Shown here piece after piece: positions 8,043 through 16,783 of a stretch of DNA of 59,972 nt (the stretch's first letter is position 1; each line of letters begins with the position of its first letter). The notes under the pieces were generated by a model. That model was not told the origin of the DNA and searched no databases. It was given only the letters and a program-made list of their open reading frames with translations. A program made the translations under genes and the position numbers. The stretch comes from a virus: the IMG/VR virus record IMGVR_UViG_3300043219_000134, positions 1 to 59,972 of that record; one strand, 5' to 3'.

Positions 8043-8429
8043 ATGGAAGAAAGACCAATAAATTATATGACTTATGAGAGTACACTTGATAATCCAGTGG
8101 CAGCTAATGACTCTATTGAAAGATTTAAAAAGTACCTATATGGTGGTATGGGATTTTTATTTGAGGAAAGTGAGACAAACACTTTTAAAGAGAAAGTATT
8201 AATGGTAGATTTCAACCAGCATATGTTTACAGTTATTAATAAAGATTCTAGAGATCATATTAGAAGAATACCAACTGATATAGTAGGTTACAAGATAGAA
8301 TCAGCTTATTTTAAATATAGAAAAGAAATAAAACAAATACTATTAGTAGAGTCAGAAAAGAAATGGGCAAAGAAAAGAGAAGCTAAATTAAAAGCAAAAG
8401 AAGCAAACCTTAAAGGAGTTACCCAATGA
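8043..8429 (+). CDS. Hypothetical protein, 128 aa
   Basis: I start at the ATG 8043 (AGGATATTAAA upstream). The protein is charged, with a lysine-rich helical C-terminus (KKWAKKREAKLKAKE). It and the next gene are visibly richer in A and T than the terminase and portal genes around them, as expected for small cargo genes inserted in a late operon. No function is recognised. Confidence 0.7.
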   Translation: MEERPINYMTYESTLDNPVAANDSIERFKKYLYGGMGFLFEESETNTFKEKVLMVDFNQHMFTVINKDSRDHIRRIPTDIVGYKIESAYFKYRKEIKQILLVESEKKWAKKREAKLKAKEANLKGVTQ

Positions 8430-8647
8430 AAAAATATCCATTAGGATTAAGACTCAAGCAAATCTTTACTATGAGATTAAAAGTTGAAAAAGCTTGTTTT
8501 GAAATATTAACAAACTATAGATTCGCTAAAAAATATGAACCCTTACCAATTGAAAAAAGATTGAAAAACTTAAAAGAAACACTTATATTAGTACAAGAAT
8601 CTATAAACGAATTAGAACAGGAGACCCATAATGGCAGACGAAGATAA
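8426..8647 (+). CDS. Hypothetical protein, 73 aa
   Basis: Small basic helical protein, starting behind AAAGGAGTTACCCA and overlapping the previous gene by four bases and the portal gene by 17. It is AT-rich like its upstream neighbour. No family is recognised. Confidence 0.7.
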   Translation: MKKYPLGLRLKQIFTMRLKVEKACFEILTNYRFAKKYEPLPIEKRLKNLKETLILVQESINELEQETHNGRRR

Positions 8648-10604
8648 TATCTTTGATATTATAGTAGATGAAGCACCGGAGGACGTTAGGTCGTCTAATC
8701 TGGCGGTTTTTAATGACGAGGAACAGCAGACGGCGTTCCTTGATTATATTATTGAAGAACAGTCATTAGCCGAAGATGAGCGGCAGATAAGAGAGCAGAA
8801 ATGGAAAACTTTTAGACGACAGTCTAAAGCTTTACCTGAAAATGCAACAAAGAACTTTCCTTGGAAGGGAGCGTCAAATGTAAGCCCTCCTTTAATGATG
8901 TCGATTATTCATACGATAACGAGTAAGTTGGTTGCATCATTTGCGGATAAGAAACCACTTTGGAAAGTTGAGCCGAGAGATGAAGCCTTTAAGGATCATG
9001 CCTCAGCCCTAACTAAGTATATGAACTTATTGGCGATTTCGAGAAATCATTTGAATATTACGGATAAGAAACGATCAGTCTTTTACGACCTAGCTCGTCT
9101 CGGAGATCAGGTGATTCATTTACCGTGGATCTTTAAACAACAGAAATTCCGAGCAGATACAGTAGAGGGTACAGAAGAGGAAGTAGTAAAAGTACTACAA
9201 GATAGTCCCGGTTTTATTCCATTAAGGATTGAAGACTTTTTTATTAGGGGACACTTTACTAATATACAAGATGCACCTTGGGTGAGTAGACGAAATAGAT
9301 TCTATTATCACGAGCTTACACAGAAAGCGGCACAGGGTATATTTCAGAATGTTGACCTATTAACTTTAGAGAGTACAGCACCGACGGACGACAATAAGAT
9401 AGCGGATCAGGCTAACTTAGGTATTCAAATTACAGACAGCAACGTTAAAGAAAGTAGCGTCTTTGATATCTACGAAGCCTATTGCTTCTGGGACATCGAT
9501 GGTGACGGGGTAATGGAAGATATAATCGTAACGTATGAACCAACTACACGGACGATCCTAAGAACTGAGTATAATAAATTAGGTTTAAGACCGTTCGAGA
9601 ATATATCATACATAAAAATGCCACACTCCTTTTATTCATTAGGCGTAGGTGATATTACATCGGGTATGCAACAAGAAGCAGAAACACTTCATAACATGGA
9701 TATAGATGCGAGACATCTAGGAATGATGCAAATGAAAGTAGCTCGAAGGGGGAGCGGATTAGATGAAAATTCGGAGTACTATCCGGGAAAAACTATTATC
9801 GTTGATGACCTTAATGACTTCTCGACGTTTAAATTTGACGACATCTCGGAAGGAGCTTTTAGAGCAGAACAGAGAGCTTCATCTTACGCGAGAGAAGCTT
9901 CTGGCGCCACTGCACAGATGGCAGGTCAGGATGAGTCAGCGGGAAATAGATTGGGAGCGTCTGGAACAATGTTCCTCGCACAACAAGCAAATACTATCCT
10001 TGACTCAGTCAGAGATAACATTTCTGAAGCGTTTAGTAGAATTGGGTTCTTAGTTATTACACAGTTAGTAGCCAACTCAGAACGAGTAGACTATAGTATG
10101 GTTTCTGAATATGAGGCAGGTCTTCTTAAGGAGATCTTTGCACTTGATATTCATACACTACCGACTACGTTTAAGTTGGATGTACGAACTACAGAGATGC
10201 AAGAGACAGAAGATGCTAAACGAGAAGGCTTAATGTCAGTATGGCAAATCTATAGTCAATTTGGTCAGGAGATGATTCAGGTTGCAGGTATGTTAGGCCA
10301 AGGCGGAATGCCAGAAGGTATGACTGATGCGGTTGCATCTTACTATGTCGGAAAAGTTAAGATGATGAAAGAGATGCTAGAGCATTTTCAGATTGATGAC
10401 GTTAATGACTTTGTACCTTATATTAGGAACTTGGAGATGATGTTAGAGAATCTTGATAGACAAAAAGACGATCAATTAGGAGTTGACCCAGATGGAAACC
10501 CAACAGGATCTAATTCTTTTGGCGGACAACCAGCAGGACAAGTGGGACAAGCCGCAGGACAAACAGCTAGCCCAGTTTCTACAGGTAACGCAGGGGCAGT
10601 TTAA
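8631..10604 (+). CDS. Portal protein
   Basis: A 657-aa protein directly after the terminase, the size and place of a podovirus portal that forms the dodecameric DNA gate. The N-terminal region contains FPWKGASNVSPP, a signature I associate with this portal type. The C-terminus is glycine/glutamine/alanine-rich and looks flexible. The start has AGGAGACCC. A near-match of the phage motif (GAAGGGGGAG) sits at 9745. Confidence 0.85.
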   Translation: MADEDNIFDIIVDEAPEDVRSSNLAVFNDEEQQTAFLDYIIEEQSLAEDERQIREQKWKTFRRQSKALPENATKNFPWKGASNVSPPLMMSIIHTITSKLVASFADKKPLWKVEPRDEAFKDHASALTKYMNLLAISRNHLNITDKKRSVFYDLARLGDQVIHLPWIFKQQKFRADTVEGTEEEVVKVLQDSPGFIPLRIEDFFIRGHFTNIQDAPWVSRRNRFYYHELTQKAAQGIFQNVDLLTLESTAPTDDNKIADQANLGIQITDSNVKESSVFDIYEAYCFWDIDGDGVMEDIIVTYEPTTRTILRTEYNKLGLRPFENISYIKMPHSFYSLGVGDITSGMQQEAETLHNMDIDARHLGMMQMKVARRGSGLDENSEYYPGKTIIVDDLNDFSTFKFDDISEGAFRAEQRASSYAREASGATAQMAGQDESAGNRLGASGTMFLAQQANTILDSVRDNISEAFSRIGFLVITQLVANSERVDYSMVSEYEAGLLKEIFALDIHTLPTTFKLDVRTTEMQETEDAKREGLMSVWQIYSQFGQEMIQVAGMLGQGGMPEGMTDAVASYYVGKVKMMKEMLEHFQIDDVNDFVPYIRNLEMMLENLDRQKDDQLGVDPDGNPTGSNSFGGQPAGQVGQAAGQTASPVSTGNAGAV

Positions 10605-10800
10605 TGACGTTAGGGAGTACTTGTTAGAGTCTCCCCAAACGGTTAAAGTTCTAAAGAGAATTACATCAATATATGATGAGAAACAATTAAATAAACTTAA
10701 AACAAGTAAAGAAAGTATTGATATCTATCGCTCTCAAGGAGCGTTGGATATCCTTAAAAAGATAAATGATATGATAGAAAATATTAAAGGAAATTACTAA
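10492..10800 (+). CDS. Hypothetical protein overlapping the portal end, 102 aa
   Basis: This frame overlaps the 3' end of the portal gene by 113 bases, starting at an ATG with AGGAG nine bases upstream. The overlapped N-terminus is glutamine/aspartate-rich and the unique C-terminal part is helical and basic. It ends on the start codon of the next gene. The start is uncertain; a later non-ATG start is possible. Confidence 0.55.
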   Translation: METQQDLILLADNQQDKWDKPQDKQLAQFLQVTQGQFNDVREYLLESPQTVKVLKRITSIYDEKQLNKLKTSKESIDIYRSQGALDILKKINDMIENIKGNY

Positions 10801-11678
10801 TGGAAACACTAACAACAGAAGAAATTATTGTTGATCCAATAATCGACGGGGGAAATCTAGCACCGGATACTCATATTCAGCCAGATCTATTTCAGATTGA
10901 GGACGAGGAAAATACACCGTCGACTGACGACTTGACTGCTCAGATTGCTGCACAAGCTGCCGAACTGGAGAAACTTAAACTAGGATCAGACCTAAGCGCA
11001 GGTATGACTCAAGGATTTGATACTTTGGCTAGACAACTACAGAGTCAGAATGCGCCAAATTACGATCACCTTCCGGGACTTCCGGCAGTTATTAATACAC
11101 CCCAGACGCAGTTTAACTTGCCAGATCGGGAATCTTTTGAGCGAGAGTTCTTAACTAATCCTTATGACTCACTGCAAAAGTTTTTGGCTCCGGTAGTAGG
11201 AAATCAGCAACAAGTTGTGAATACTCAAATGGCCGAGATGAATAAGATGATCTCAAAGAATAATACTTATATGAACGATACTAACAAGGATATACTGAAT
11301 AAGTATGGAGATGAAGTTGGGGTTTATGCAAGTCGACTACAGGGTAATGATCCTTGGGGAGAAGCAGTTAAGCAAGTTAGATCTAATCACTTTGCGGATA
11401 TAATGGCGGATCAGACTAAATCTATTGAAGAAAAGATGTACGAAAAAGCTAAGGCAGACTTACTAGCAGAAAGTACAGCAGCAGATTCAACTCTAGCCTC
11501 CCCCGTCGGAAGTACTAATTTAGGACAGGCAACTATACCTACTGTTAAGAAGGTAAGTATAACTAAGACACAGATGGATAAGGTGAAAAAATTAACCGCG
11601 TTGAAGTTTGGTCCGGATTCAGGTTCTGAAACAGAGCTTATGATGTATAACTACTTGAAAGAAAGAAACGAGATTTAG
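10800..11678 (+). CDS. Scaffolding protein candidate, 292 aa
   Basis: Acidic, glutamine-rich, coiled-coil-like protein between portal and major capsid genes, the normal place for a scaffold that shapes the procapsid. Residues about 45-70 are alanine/leucine/glutamate-rich, and the C-terminus is basic and helical (about 250-290), as scaffold capsid-binding tails often are. Start codon overlaps the previous stop. Two phage motifs fall in it (10845 variant and 11498). Confidence 0.65.
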   Translation: METLTTEEIIVDPIIDGGNLAPDTHIQPDLFQIEDEENTPSTDDLTAQIAAQAAELEKLKLGSDLSAGMTQGFDTLARQLQSQNAPNYDHLPGLPAVINTPQTQFNLPDRESFEREFLTNPYDSLQKFLAPVVGNQQQVVNTQMAEMNKMISKNNTYMNDTNKDILNKYGDEVGVYASRLQGNDPWGEAVKQVRSNHFADIMADQTKSIEEKMYEKAKADLLAESTAADSTLASPVGSTNLGQATIPTVKKVSITKTQMDKVKKLTALKFGPDSGSETELMMYNYLKERNEI

Positions 11679-11688
11679 GAGAAATAAG

Positions 11689-11967
11689 ATGAAACAATAT
11701 ATTGGAATTAAAAAGATAAATGCAAAACCAATGAATAGACTAGACTATAATGTTTTTAGAGGTTGGGAATTACCTGCTGATGAAGATGGAACTGATGAAG
11801 GCTATTTAGTAGAATATATAAATGGTGGTAAAGCAAATACAGATTCTTATGGTGGTTATGTATCATGGAGTCCTAAAGATGTTTTTGAGAACGCTTATTA
11901 TGGTTTGAGTTTCATAAACTCATTTAATGTAATTGAAAAAATAACAGAACTATTCGGAGAGAAATAA
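11689..11967 (+). CDS. Hypothetical protein, 92 aa
   Basis: Small soluble protein with a good AGGAGAAATAAG ribosome site. It is AT-richer than its neighbours, like the inserted genes at 8043-8647. It overlaps the next gene by one base. No family is recognised. Confidence 0.7.
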   Translation: MKQYIGIKKINAKPMNRLDYNVFRGWELPADEDGTDEGYLVEYINGGKANTDSYGGYVSWSPKDVFENAYYGLSFINSFNVIEKITELFGEK

Positions 11968-12587
11968 TGGCAGATAAGAAAATAATTATAGGTAGAAAAT
12001 ACATTGACCTTGACACAAGCTATGAAAATGTGTTAGAATGGGCTGAGGAAGGTCATACGATGGTCTTTCTTAGTAAACCCGAGCTTTTTATGGAATTAAC
12101 CCCTGAACAGGTTAAGGCGCTTCCTCAGAGAGTGAAGACGTCCTATCGATTAGCATTGGCTGATTTTAAGACACAGACTAAGTCTTTTACTGACCCTGAA
12201 CTAGAGTTCTTGAGCGCTTCTGTAGAATACGGAAGTCCTACGGAACAACTTAATGTGGATCAGACTGGGGTGAAAGGTAAAAAGATTAAGTGGGTTAGAC
12301 CTGAACAGATCAAAGATTATGGTCGAAGAGGTTGGAGCGTAGTTAAGACCGATATGGATTCTCAGAGAGGATTACGTGACGGTAACTATCATATGGTAGG
12401 AAAGAAAGAGTTGATACTGTTGGAGATTCCTATTAAGAGATACAACGAAAATGCAGCGAAGCGTAATGAACGTGGAGCACAAATGTTAGAAGCAAATGCG
12501 GAAGAAATGAAACGATCAGCTAGAGAAATGAATGCGATTGGATCATTTGAAACTTCGGAAGAAGATATCAACATTCCGTTAGATTAA
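11967..12587 (+). CDS. Putative head-associated protein, 206 aa
   Basis: Unrecognised protein between scaffold and capsid genes. The C-terminal third is a charged helix rich in E, A, K and R (about 160-195). Position suggests a head or head-completion role. The gene is followed by a perfect 8-bp hairpin at 12604-12621. Confidence 0.6.
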   Translation: MADKKIIIGRKYIDLDTSYENVLEWAEEGHTMVFLSKPELFMELTPEQVKALPQRVKTSYRLALADFKTQTKSFTDPELEFLSASVEYGSPTEQLNVDQTGVKGKKIKWVRPEQIKDYGRRGWSVVKTDMDSQRGLRDGNYHMVGKKELILLEIPIKRYNENAAKRNERGAQMLEANAEEMKRSAREMNAIGSFETSEEDINIPLD

Positions 12588-12603
12588 TTAATATAAATAA
12601 AGC

Positions 12604-12621
12604 AGCTCTCCTCGGAGGGCT
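12604..12621 (+). terminator. Hairpin upstream of capsid genes
   Basis: AGCTCTCC-TC-GGAGGGCT forms an 8-bp stem (one T-G pair) followed by ATTCTTGTT, a weak U-rich tail. It may attenuate or process the transcript between the upstream head genes and the highly expressed decoration/capsid pair. Confidence 0.45.
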
Positions 12622-12648
12622 ATTCTTGTTAATACTAAGGAGAATTAA

Positions 12649-13125
12649 ATGACTGGAACATTTCAGATCAAAAAACAAAACGACGGGGGAGTACAGGAGC
12701 TTAGAGAATACAACACTAAAGATGTTCTATTAGTAGGCGATCCGGTAGCCCTTGACACAGATGGAACTGTTATAGCATACGGTACAGGCGATGAAATTTT
12801 AGGAGTTAATGACTCTCAAATGGCTGCACCAGAGTTCTATAGCCAAACAGATTTAGACGATATTGCGACTACTGCTGTTAAAGTTCTTATTAGCCCTATT
12901 AAAGAGGGAGAGTCAGAGGTAGAGGTTGTACCTTCAGTAGCAATTACTGCAGTAGCAACTATTGAAGCAGTAATAGGTCATAAATTAGACTTTGTTGCAA
13001 ACGAACTAGTTTTGGGTACACCCGGAACAGATGCTCAAGTAGTAGACTATATGGTTTACACTGCAAAAGATGGTACATTAACTATCAATCCGATTGTTAT
13101 ATTCCTAGATGCAGTATTCGGATAA
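12649..13125 (+). CDS. Head decoration protein candidate, 158 aa
   Basis: Valine/alanine/aspartate-rich beta protein directly upstream of the major capsid gene, the common place for decoration or stabilisation proteins. The segment LLVGDPVALDTDGTVI resembles the small beta-barrel capsid decoration type. No cysteine and no membrane segment. Ribosome site AAGGAGAATTAA. A phage motif (G-form, 12682) is encoded as N-D-G-G-V. Confidence 0.6.
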   Translation: MTGTFQIKKQNDGGVQELREYNTKDVLLVGDPVALDTDGTVIAYGTGDEILGVNDSQMAAPEFYSQTDLDDIATTAVKVLISPIKEGESEVEVVPSVAITAVATIEAVIGHKLDFVANELVLGTPGTDAQVVDYMVYTAKDGTLTINPIVIFLDAVFG

Positions 13126-13144
13126 GATAAGGAGAAATTAGAAT

Positions 13145-14104
13145 ATGTCAATGCAAATGACTTCAAGAAGTATGAAGAACCAATATTCAAAAGAGATTGA
13201 TAAGATTTGGTTTGAAGAATACATGGGACAACCATCAGAGTGGGACAAAGTCGCACATGTTGGAAACTTCCCTCAAGGAAATAGACTTACAGAATCTGAC
13301 ATGACTGGCTTTGGTTTACTAAAAGCTATGAATGAAGGTGGAACTGTAACTTACGATGTACCTGCTGAAAGAGACGGGATTACTAGACGGCTACAAAAAG
13401 CTGGTCTTGGTTTTCAAGTTACTATGGAAGCATGGAAAGATTCTCTACATGGAGATATCAGAAAAATGCCAGCAGCTCTTGCTAAGGCAGCGAACCACTA
13501 TAAGGAACTCGTATTCTGGGATAACTTCAATCGTGGACACGACTATCACAAGTCAATGGAAGGCGGATTCGTATTCGGTGACCATGACCTAATTAAACCT
13601 TTAAGAGGTGTTACTTCAGTTAGTAATATTGCAGGAACTCCTGCGGTACTTTCTGAGACATCTTTAGCAGCAGCTCAAGATCACTACTATGATCTAATTG
13701 ATGAAACTGGTATGCCAGCGAATGCATTTTATAAAGGTAATAAACTAATTATATCACCTAAGAACAGACACGTATTAAATAGACTTCAAACTACTGAGTT
13801 TGGTTCTACACTTGCTTCTGCTGCTAATGCAGGGTTACAAGATACAACTGGTCAGGTTCTTAAGAATACAGTTGCTTCTGGAGCCTACATGGGTTCTTAC
13901 GAAGGAATGGTTTCTAACTGGTTGACTGACGAGGACTCTTGGTTCTTAATCGATGCCAAAAATCATGACATGAGATGGTTATGGAAAGAAACTGCATCTC
14001 TTAGAAACAGTGATGACTTTGATACTGACTCAACTCGGTACAAAACAACAATGAGATTTTCTACATTTACTAATAAATGGAGAGGACTATACAAAGGAAA
14101 CTAA
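13145..14104 (+). CDS. Major capsid protein
   Basis: A 319-aa protein after the decoration candidate with AAGGAG upstream. The order terminase, portal, scaffold, capsid and the length fit a HK97-fold capsid protein. Residues 52-73 (DMTGFGLLKAMNEGG then VTYDVP) are echoed in the small protein at 31412-31840. The C-terminal region (RWLWKETASLRNS, STRYKTTMRFS) fits a capsid axial domain. Mass data would settle it. Confidence 0.8.
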   Translation: MSMQMTSRSMKNQYSKEIDKIWFEEYMGQPSEWDKVAHVGNFPQGNRLTESDMTGFGLLKAMNEGGTVTYDVPAERDGITRRLQKAGLGFQVTMEAWKDSLHGDIRKMPAALAKAANHYKELVFWDNFNRGHDYHKSMEGGFVFGDHDLIKPLRGVTSVSNIAGTPAVLSETSLAAAQDHYYDLIDETGMPANAFYKGNKLIISPKNRHVLNRLQTTEFGSTLASAANAGLQDTTGQVLKNTVASGAYMGSYEGMVSNWLTDEDSWFLIDAKNHDMRWLWKETASLRNSDDFDTDSTRYKTTMRFSTFTNKWRGLYKGN

Positions 14105-14105
14105 A

Positions 14106-14498
14106 ATGAACTTTGATCCAACGTTAATTTACGACGTGGATAATAATACCGAAGGGAATACTATCTATATGCCAGAGTACCAAGCAGTGTCTATCGCTGC
14201 TCCCGGTGCTACAGAACCGGCTGAGGCAGTATTCCCTTTTTTTGATCCTGAAACTGAAACGCCACAACTTGCCTTCGGCTGGAGATACCCAGTTGGTACA
14301 AAAGGTGGCTACTCTGGACAAGATTGGCGAGAATGTGCCTGTTGCAACAGAGATTACGGGTCTGATAGCTATCAGATCATTAATGGATTAGCGTATTGTA
14401 TACCACATGGCTGTTTACAGCAGAAACTGGCACAACTAGAAGAAGGTGGACCTCTATTCGAGGATTCAACTATTCCAGACGATGCCATAAATTTATAA
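14106..14498 (+). CDS. Cysteine-containing structural protein candidate, 130 aa
   Basis: Follows the capsid gene by one base. The middle has CACCNRDYG and later YCIPHGC, a spacing that could bind zinc. The N-terminal half is acidic and proline-rich. It may be a head-completion or connector protein; I recognise no family. Confidence 0.6.
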   Translation: MNFDPTLIYDVDNNTEGNTIYMPEYQAVSIAAPGATEPAEAVFPFFDPETETPQLAFGWRYPVGTKGGYSGQDWRECACCNRDYGSDSYQIINGLAYCIPHGCLQQKLAQLEEGGPLFEDSTIPDDAINL

Positions 14499-14510
14499 TA
14501 GGAGTTAAAA

Positions 14511-15500
14511 ATGACTTTAGATGAAGGCGTTTTAACATTATACGAAACATTGGGAGAACCAACTGATTTCAGACCAACTGGGGCTGACTGGGAGACTTTA
14601 GATAATACAAGTAAGGGCTACTCTCGCTGTACTAAACTACTAAATAGTGGTCAGACAGCTTGTGCCAACTTTAAGTCTGGTCGAGGAAATCAAGTAAGGT
14701 TTAGCAACCTAATAGCAACAACTAATGTTACAATAAAAGAGATAAATACTACCTTCGGGATAGATAATAATGATGACTATAGGATATATATTAATAAGGC
14801 GGACTTACCAAATCCGGGTATTACTGAAACTAATACTTCGGGTAGATTTGAGGACTCCTTTTTAACTATTGACGAGATAGTCTATAACGTAGACTGGGAC
14901 GAATATGATTCAGTCTTAGATAGATGGTACATAGTACTTACTGTACCTAGAGATACAGATAGTTTAGTACGAGACGTAAAGATTAGTAAGAACTCATTTA
15001 TGTTTTTACCTACGACTCATCCTTGGGTTGGTGAAAACTTTAGGGCACCTAGTGTACTCTCATATGGAGTAGCTAAGGGTAACTTAACTTATGTACTAAA
15101 AATAAATAATATCAGTGATGAAGAAGAATTAGTTCGCTCCACTATTGGAGAAGACTTTCTATTTACGAGCACTGAGTTTGAGACACCTACAAGTTATATA
15201 CTTTTAGGTAAAACAATAAAGTTTGATACAATACCAGATGATGGGACAAGATTTGCTATAGATTACTATAGAACACCAAGTCGAATTTCAGACGGAGGAG
15301 AGAACTTCGAGATACCTGAACAATTTCACTATGGAATTATAATGTGGGCAACTTGGCAAGGCTTACTCTCGTTGCATGAACTTGAGACGAGTAACTTCTT
15401 TAAGTCGAATTGGTATAACTTTATGCAATCAACTAAGAATGACAACGATTACAAATGGGAACGAACCGATGAAGGTTCCGGCTCAATAAGGAGTAAATAA
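14511..15500 (+). CDS. Head-tail adaptor candidate, 329 aa
   Basis: Sits between the capsid and tail genes. The C-terminus (IPEQFHYGIIMWATWQG, about 277-293) resembles the helical portion of podovirus adaptor/tail-tube-A-like proteins, and residues about 60-270 look beta-rich. Ribosome site AGGAGTTAAAA. The function is inferred from order and this C-terminal pattern. Confidence 0.5.
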   Translation: MTLDEGVLTLYETLGEPTDFRPTGADWETLDNTSKGYSRCTKLLNSGQTACANFKSGRGNQVRFSNLIATTNVTIKEINTTFGIDNNDDYRIYINKADLPNPGITETNTSGRFEDSFLTIDEIVYNVDWDEYDSVLDRWYIVLTVPRDTDSLVRDVKISKNSFMFLPTTHPWVGENFRAPSVLSYGVAKGNLTYVLKINNISDEEELVRSTIGEDFLFTSTEFETPTSYILLGKTIKFDTIPDDGTRFAIDYYRTPSRISDGGENFEIPEQFHYGIIMWATWQGLLSLHELETSNFFKSNWYNFMQSTKNDNDYKWERTDEGSGSIRSK

Positions 15501-16261
15501 TGTCAACATGGAATAACGTATACAAACAGAATCCTCCTGATGATAACAATCCCGGTTATGGGGCAGCTTCCATTCGGGATCTAAAAACAAATATAGAAGG
15601 TTTACTAGTAGCGGAGCACAAGTTTCCTTTAACTACAAATCTTGCTACTCAGGGTCAGCATAAAGCTGGATCTGCAATAGTGGATTTACCTGACGCAACA
15701 ATAGATGACCGAGTTGATAATAACCAGATTGGTCGTTTAAGAGGTTATACTGACGGAGATGATAAAACAACTCTACAGGTACTTAATGGTGACCTAAGTT
15801 ATGTAAACATTTTCGGTATAAATCAAGTATCTAACGTTGGTAATGAAACTATATCTGGAGTAAAGACTTTTAATTCTGCACCTCTAGTTACACAAGTTGT
15901 AGACGACGGATCAGATGATGATACAATAGCTAATGTAGGGTATGTAAAAACTAAAACATCAACTACATCTATTGAACCGACGGTAGATAATGTCGGACCA
16001 GATAATTTAATAGAACTTAAAACTTTTGATGACGAGTTAATAAATACAATGCCGATTCAGGCTGTTGACTCTGGGAACTTAGAAGAGTTTTTACTTTCTG
16101 TTAAGACAGAACTATTTAATGTACGATCGGCTTTACTAGATGTAGCTCCGATGAGTCCTTATGGACAAGATCTTAGTGATGATGGTAGTCCAACTTTTGC
16201 AGGAGTAACTGTAAATGGTACACTAAGTGCTACTAGAGTAGAAGGCGCTGTTTGGGGGTAG
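15500..16261 (+). CDS. Tail fibre or spike component, 253 aa
   Basis: The N-terminus resembles a virion-anchoring module. A segment ISGVKTFNSAP is typical of phage fibre shafts, and the C-terminus SDDGSPTFAGVTVNGTL is also a fibre repeat type. Start overlaps the previous stop. It is likely part of the adsorption apparatus with the next fibre genes. Confidence 0.65.
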   Translation: MSTWNNVYKQNPPDDNNPGYGAASIRDLKTNIEGLLVAEHKFPLTTNLATQGQHKAGSAIVDLPDATIDDRVDNNQIGRLRGYTDGDDKTTLQVLNGDLSYVNIFGINQVSNVGNETISGVKTFNSAPLVTQVVDDGSDDDTIANVGYVKTKTSTTSIEPTVDNVGPDNLIELKTFDDELINTMPIQAVDSGNLEEFLLSVKTELFNVRSALLDVAPMSPYGQDLSDDGSPTFAGVTVNGTLSATRVEGAVWG

Positions 16262-16264
16262 GAT

Positions 16265-16783
16265 ATGGCGATAAAGAAAGACGATTTAATATTAGCCTCA
16301 GACGTTGTAGAACTTCAAGTAAGCACAGATAGTTTTGATAACTATGTGCCCAGAGCACCGGGTGGTAATGAGGAGACTCAGACACATTATATTACAATTG
16401 GTCCTAGTCAAAAGGCTACAATAAAGTTTAAAACAGATAATTTGGATGGTAGCGGGAATTCAATACAGATTTATTCAAAAAGACAGAATGAAGAAACTTA
16501 CACTCTATTAGGTGATTTTTCCTTTTCAACTTTTACAACAACTGTACACTACATAGATTTGTTACATGAATTCCTTGAGTTCAAACTAGTTGTTACTACT
16601 AGTGCAGGGCTTTTTGTAGATAATAATACTTATGTAGATTTTATACGAAGTGTCCTTCCAGACATAGCGTTAGCCAATGAACCTATTAGAGTTCTAAATG
16701 GAACATACTCAGAGTGGCTACCTAGATTTATAACTCAGATTACAGTAGCCCTATATAATACAGGGAGGGTAGGTTATGAGTAA
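16265..16783 (+). CDS. Putative tail protein, 172 aa
   Basis: Beta-rich protein between two fibre genes; no recognised family. It may be a carbohydrate-binding or fibre-connector module given its threonine/serine-rich strands. It overlaps the large fibre gene by eight bases. Confidence 0.6.
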   Translation: MAIKKDDLILASDVVELQVSTDSFDNYVPRAPGGNEETQTHYITIGPSQKATIKFKTDNLDGSGNSIQIYSKRQNEETYTLLGDFSFSTFTTTVHYIDLLHEFLEFKLVVTTSAGLFVDNNTYVDFIRSVLPDIALANEPIRVLNGTYSEWLPRFITQITVALYNTGRVGYE

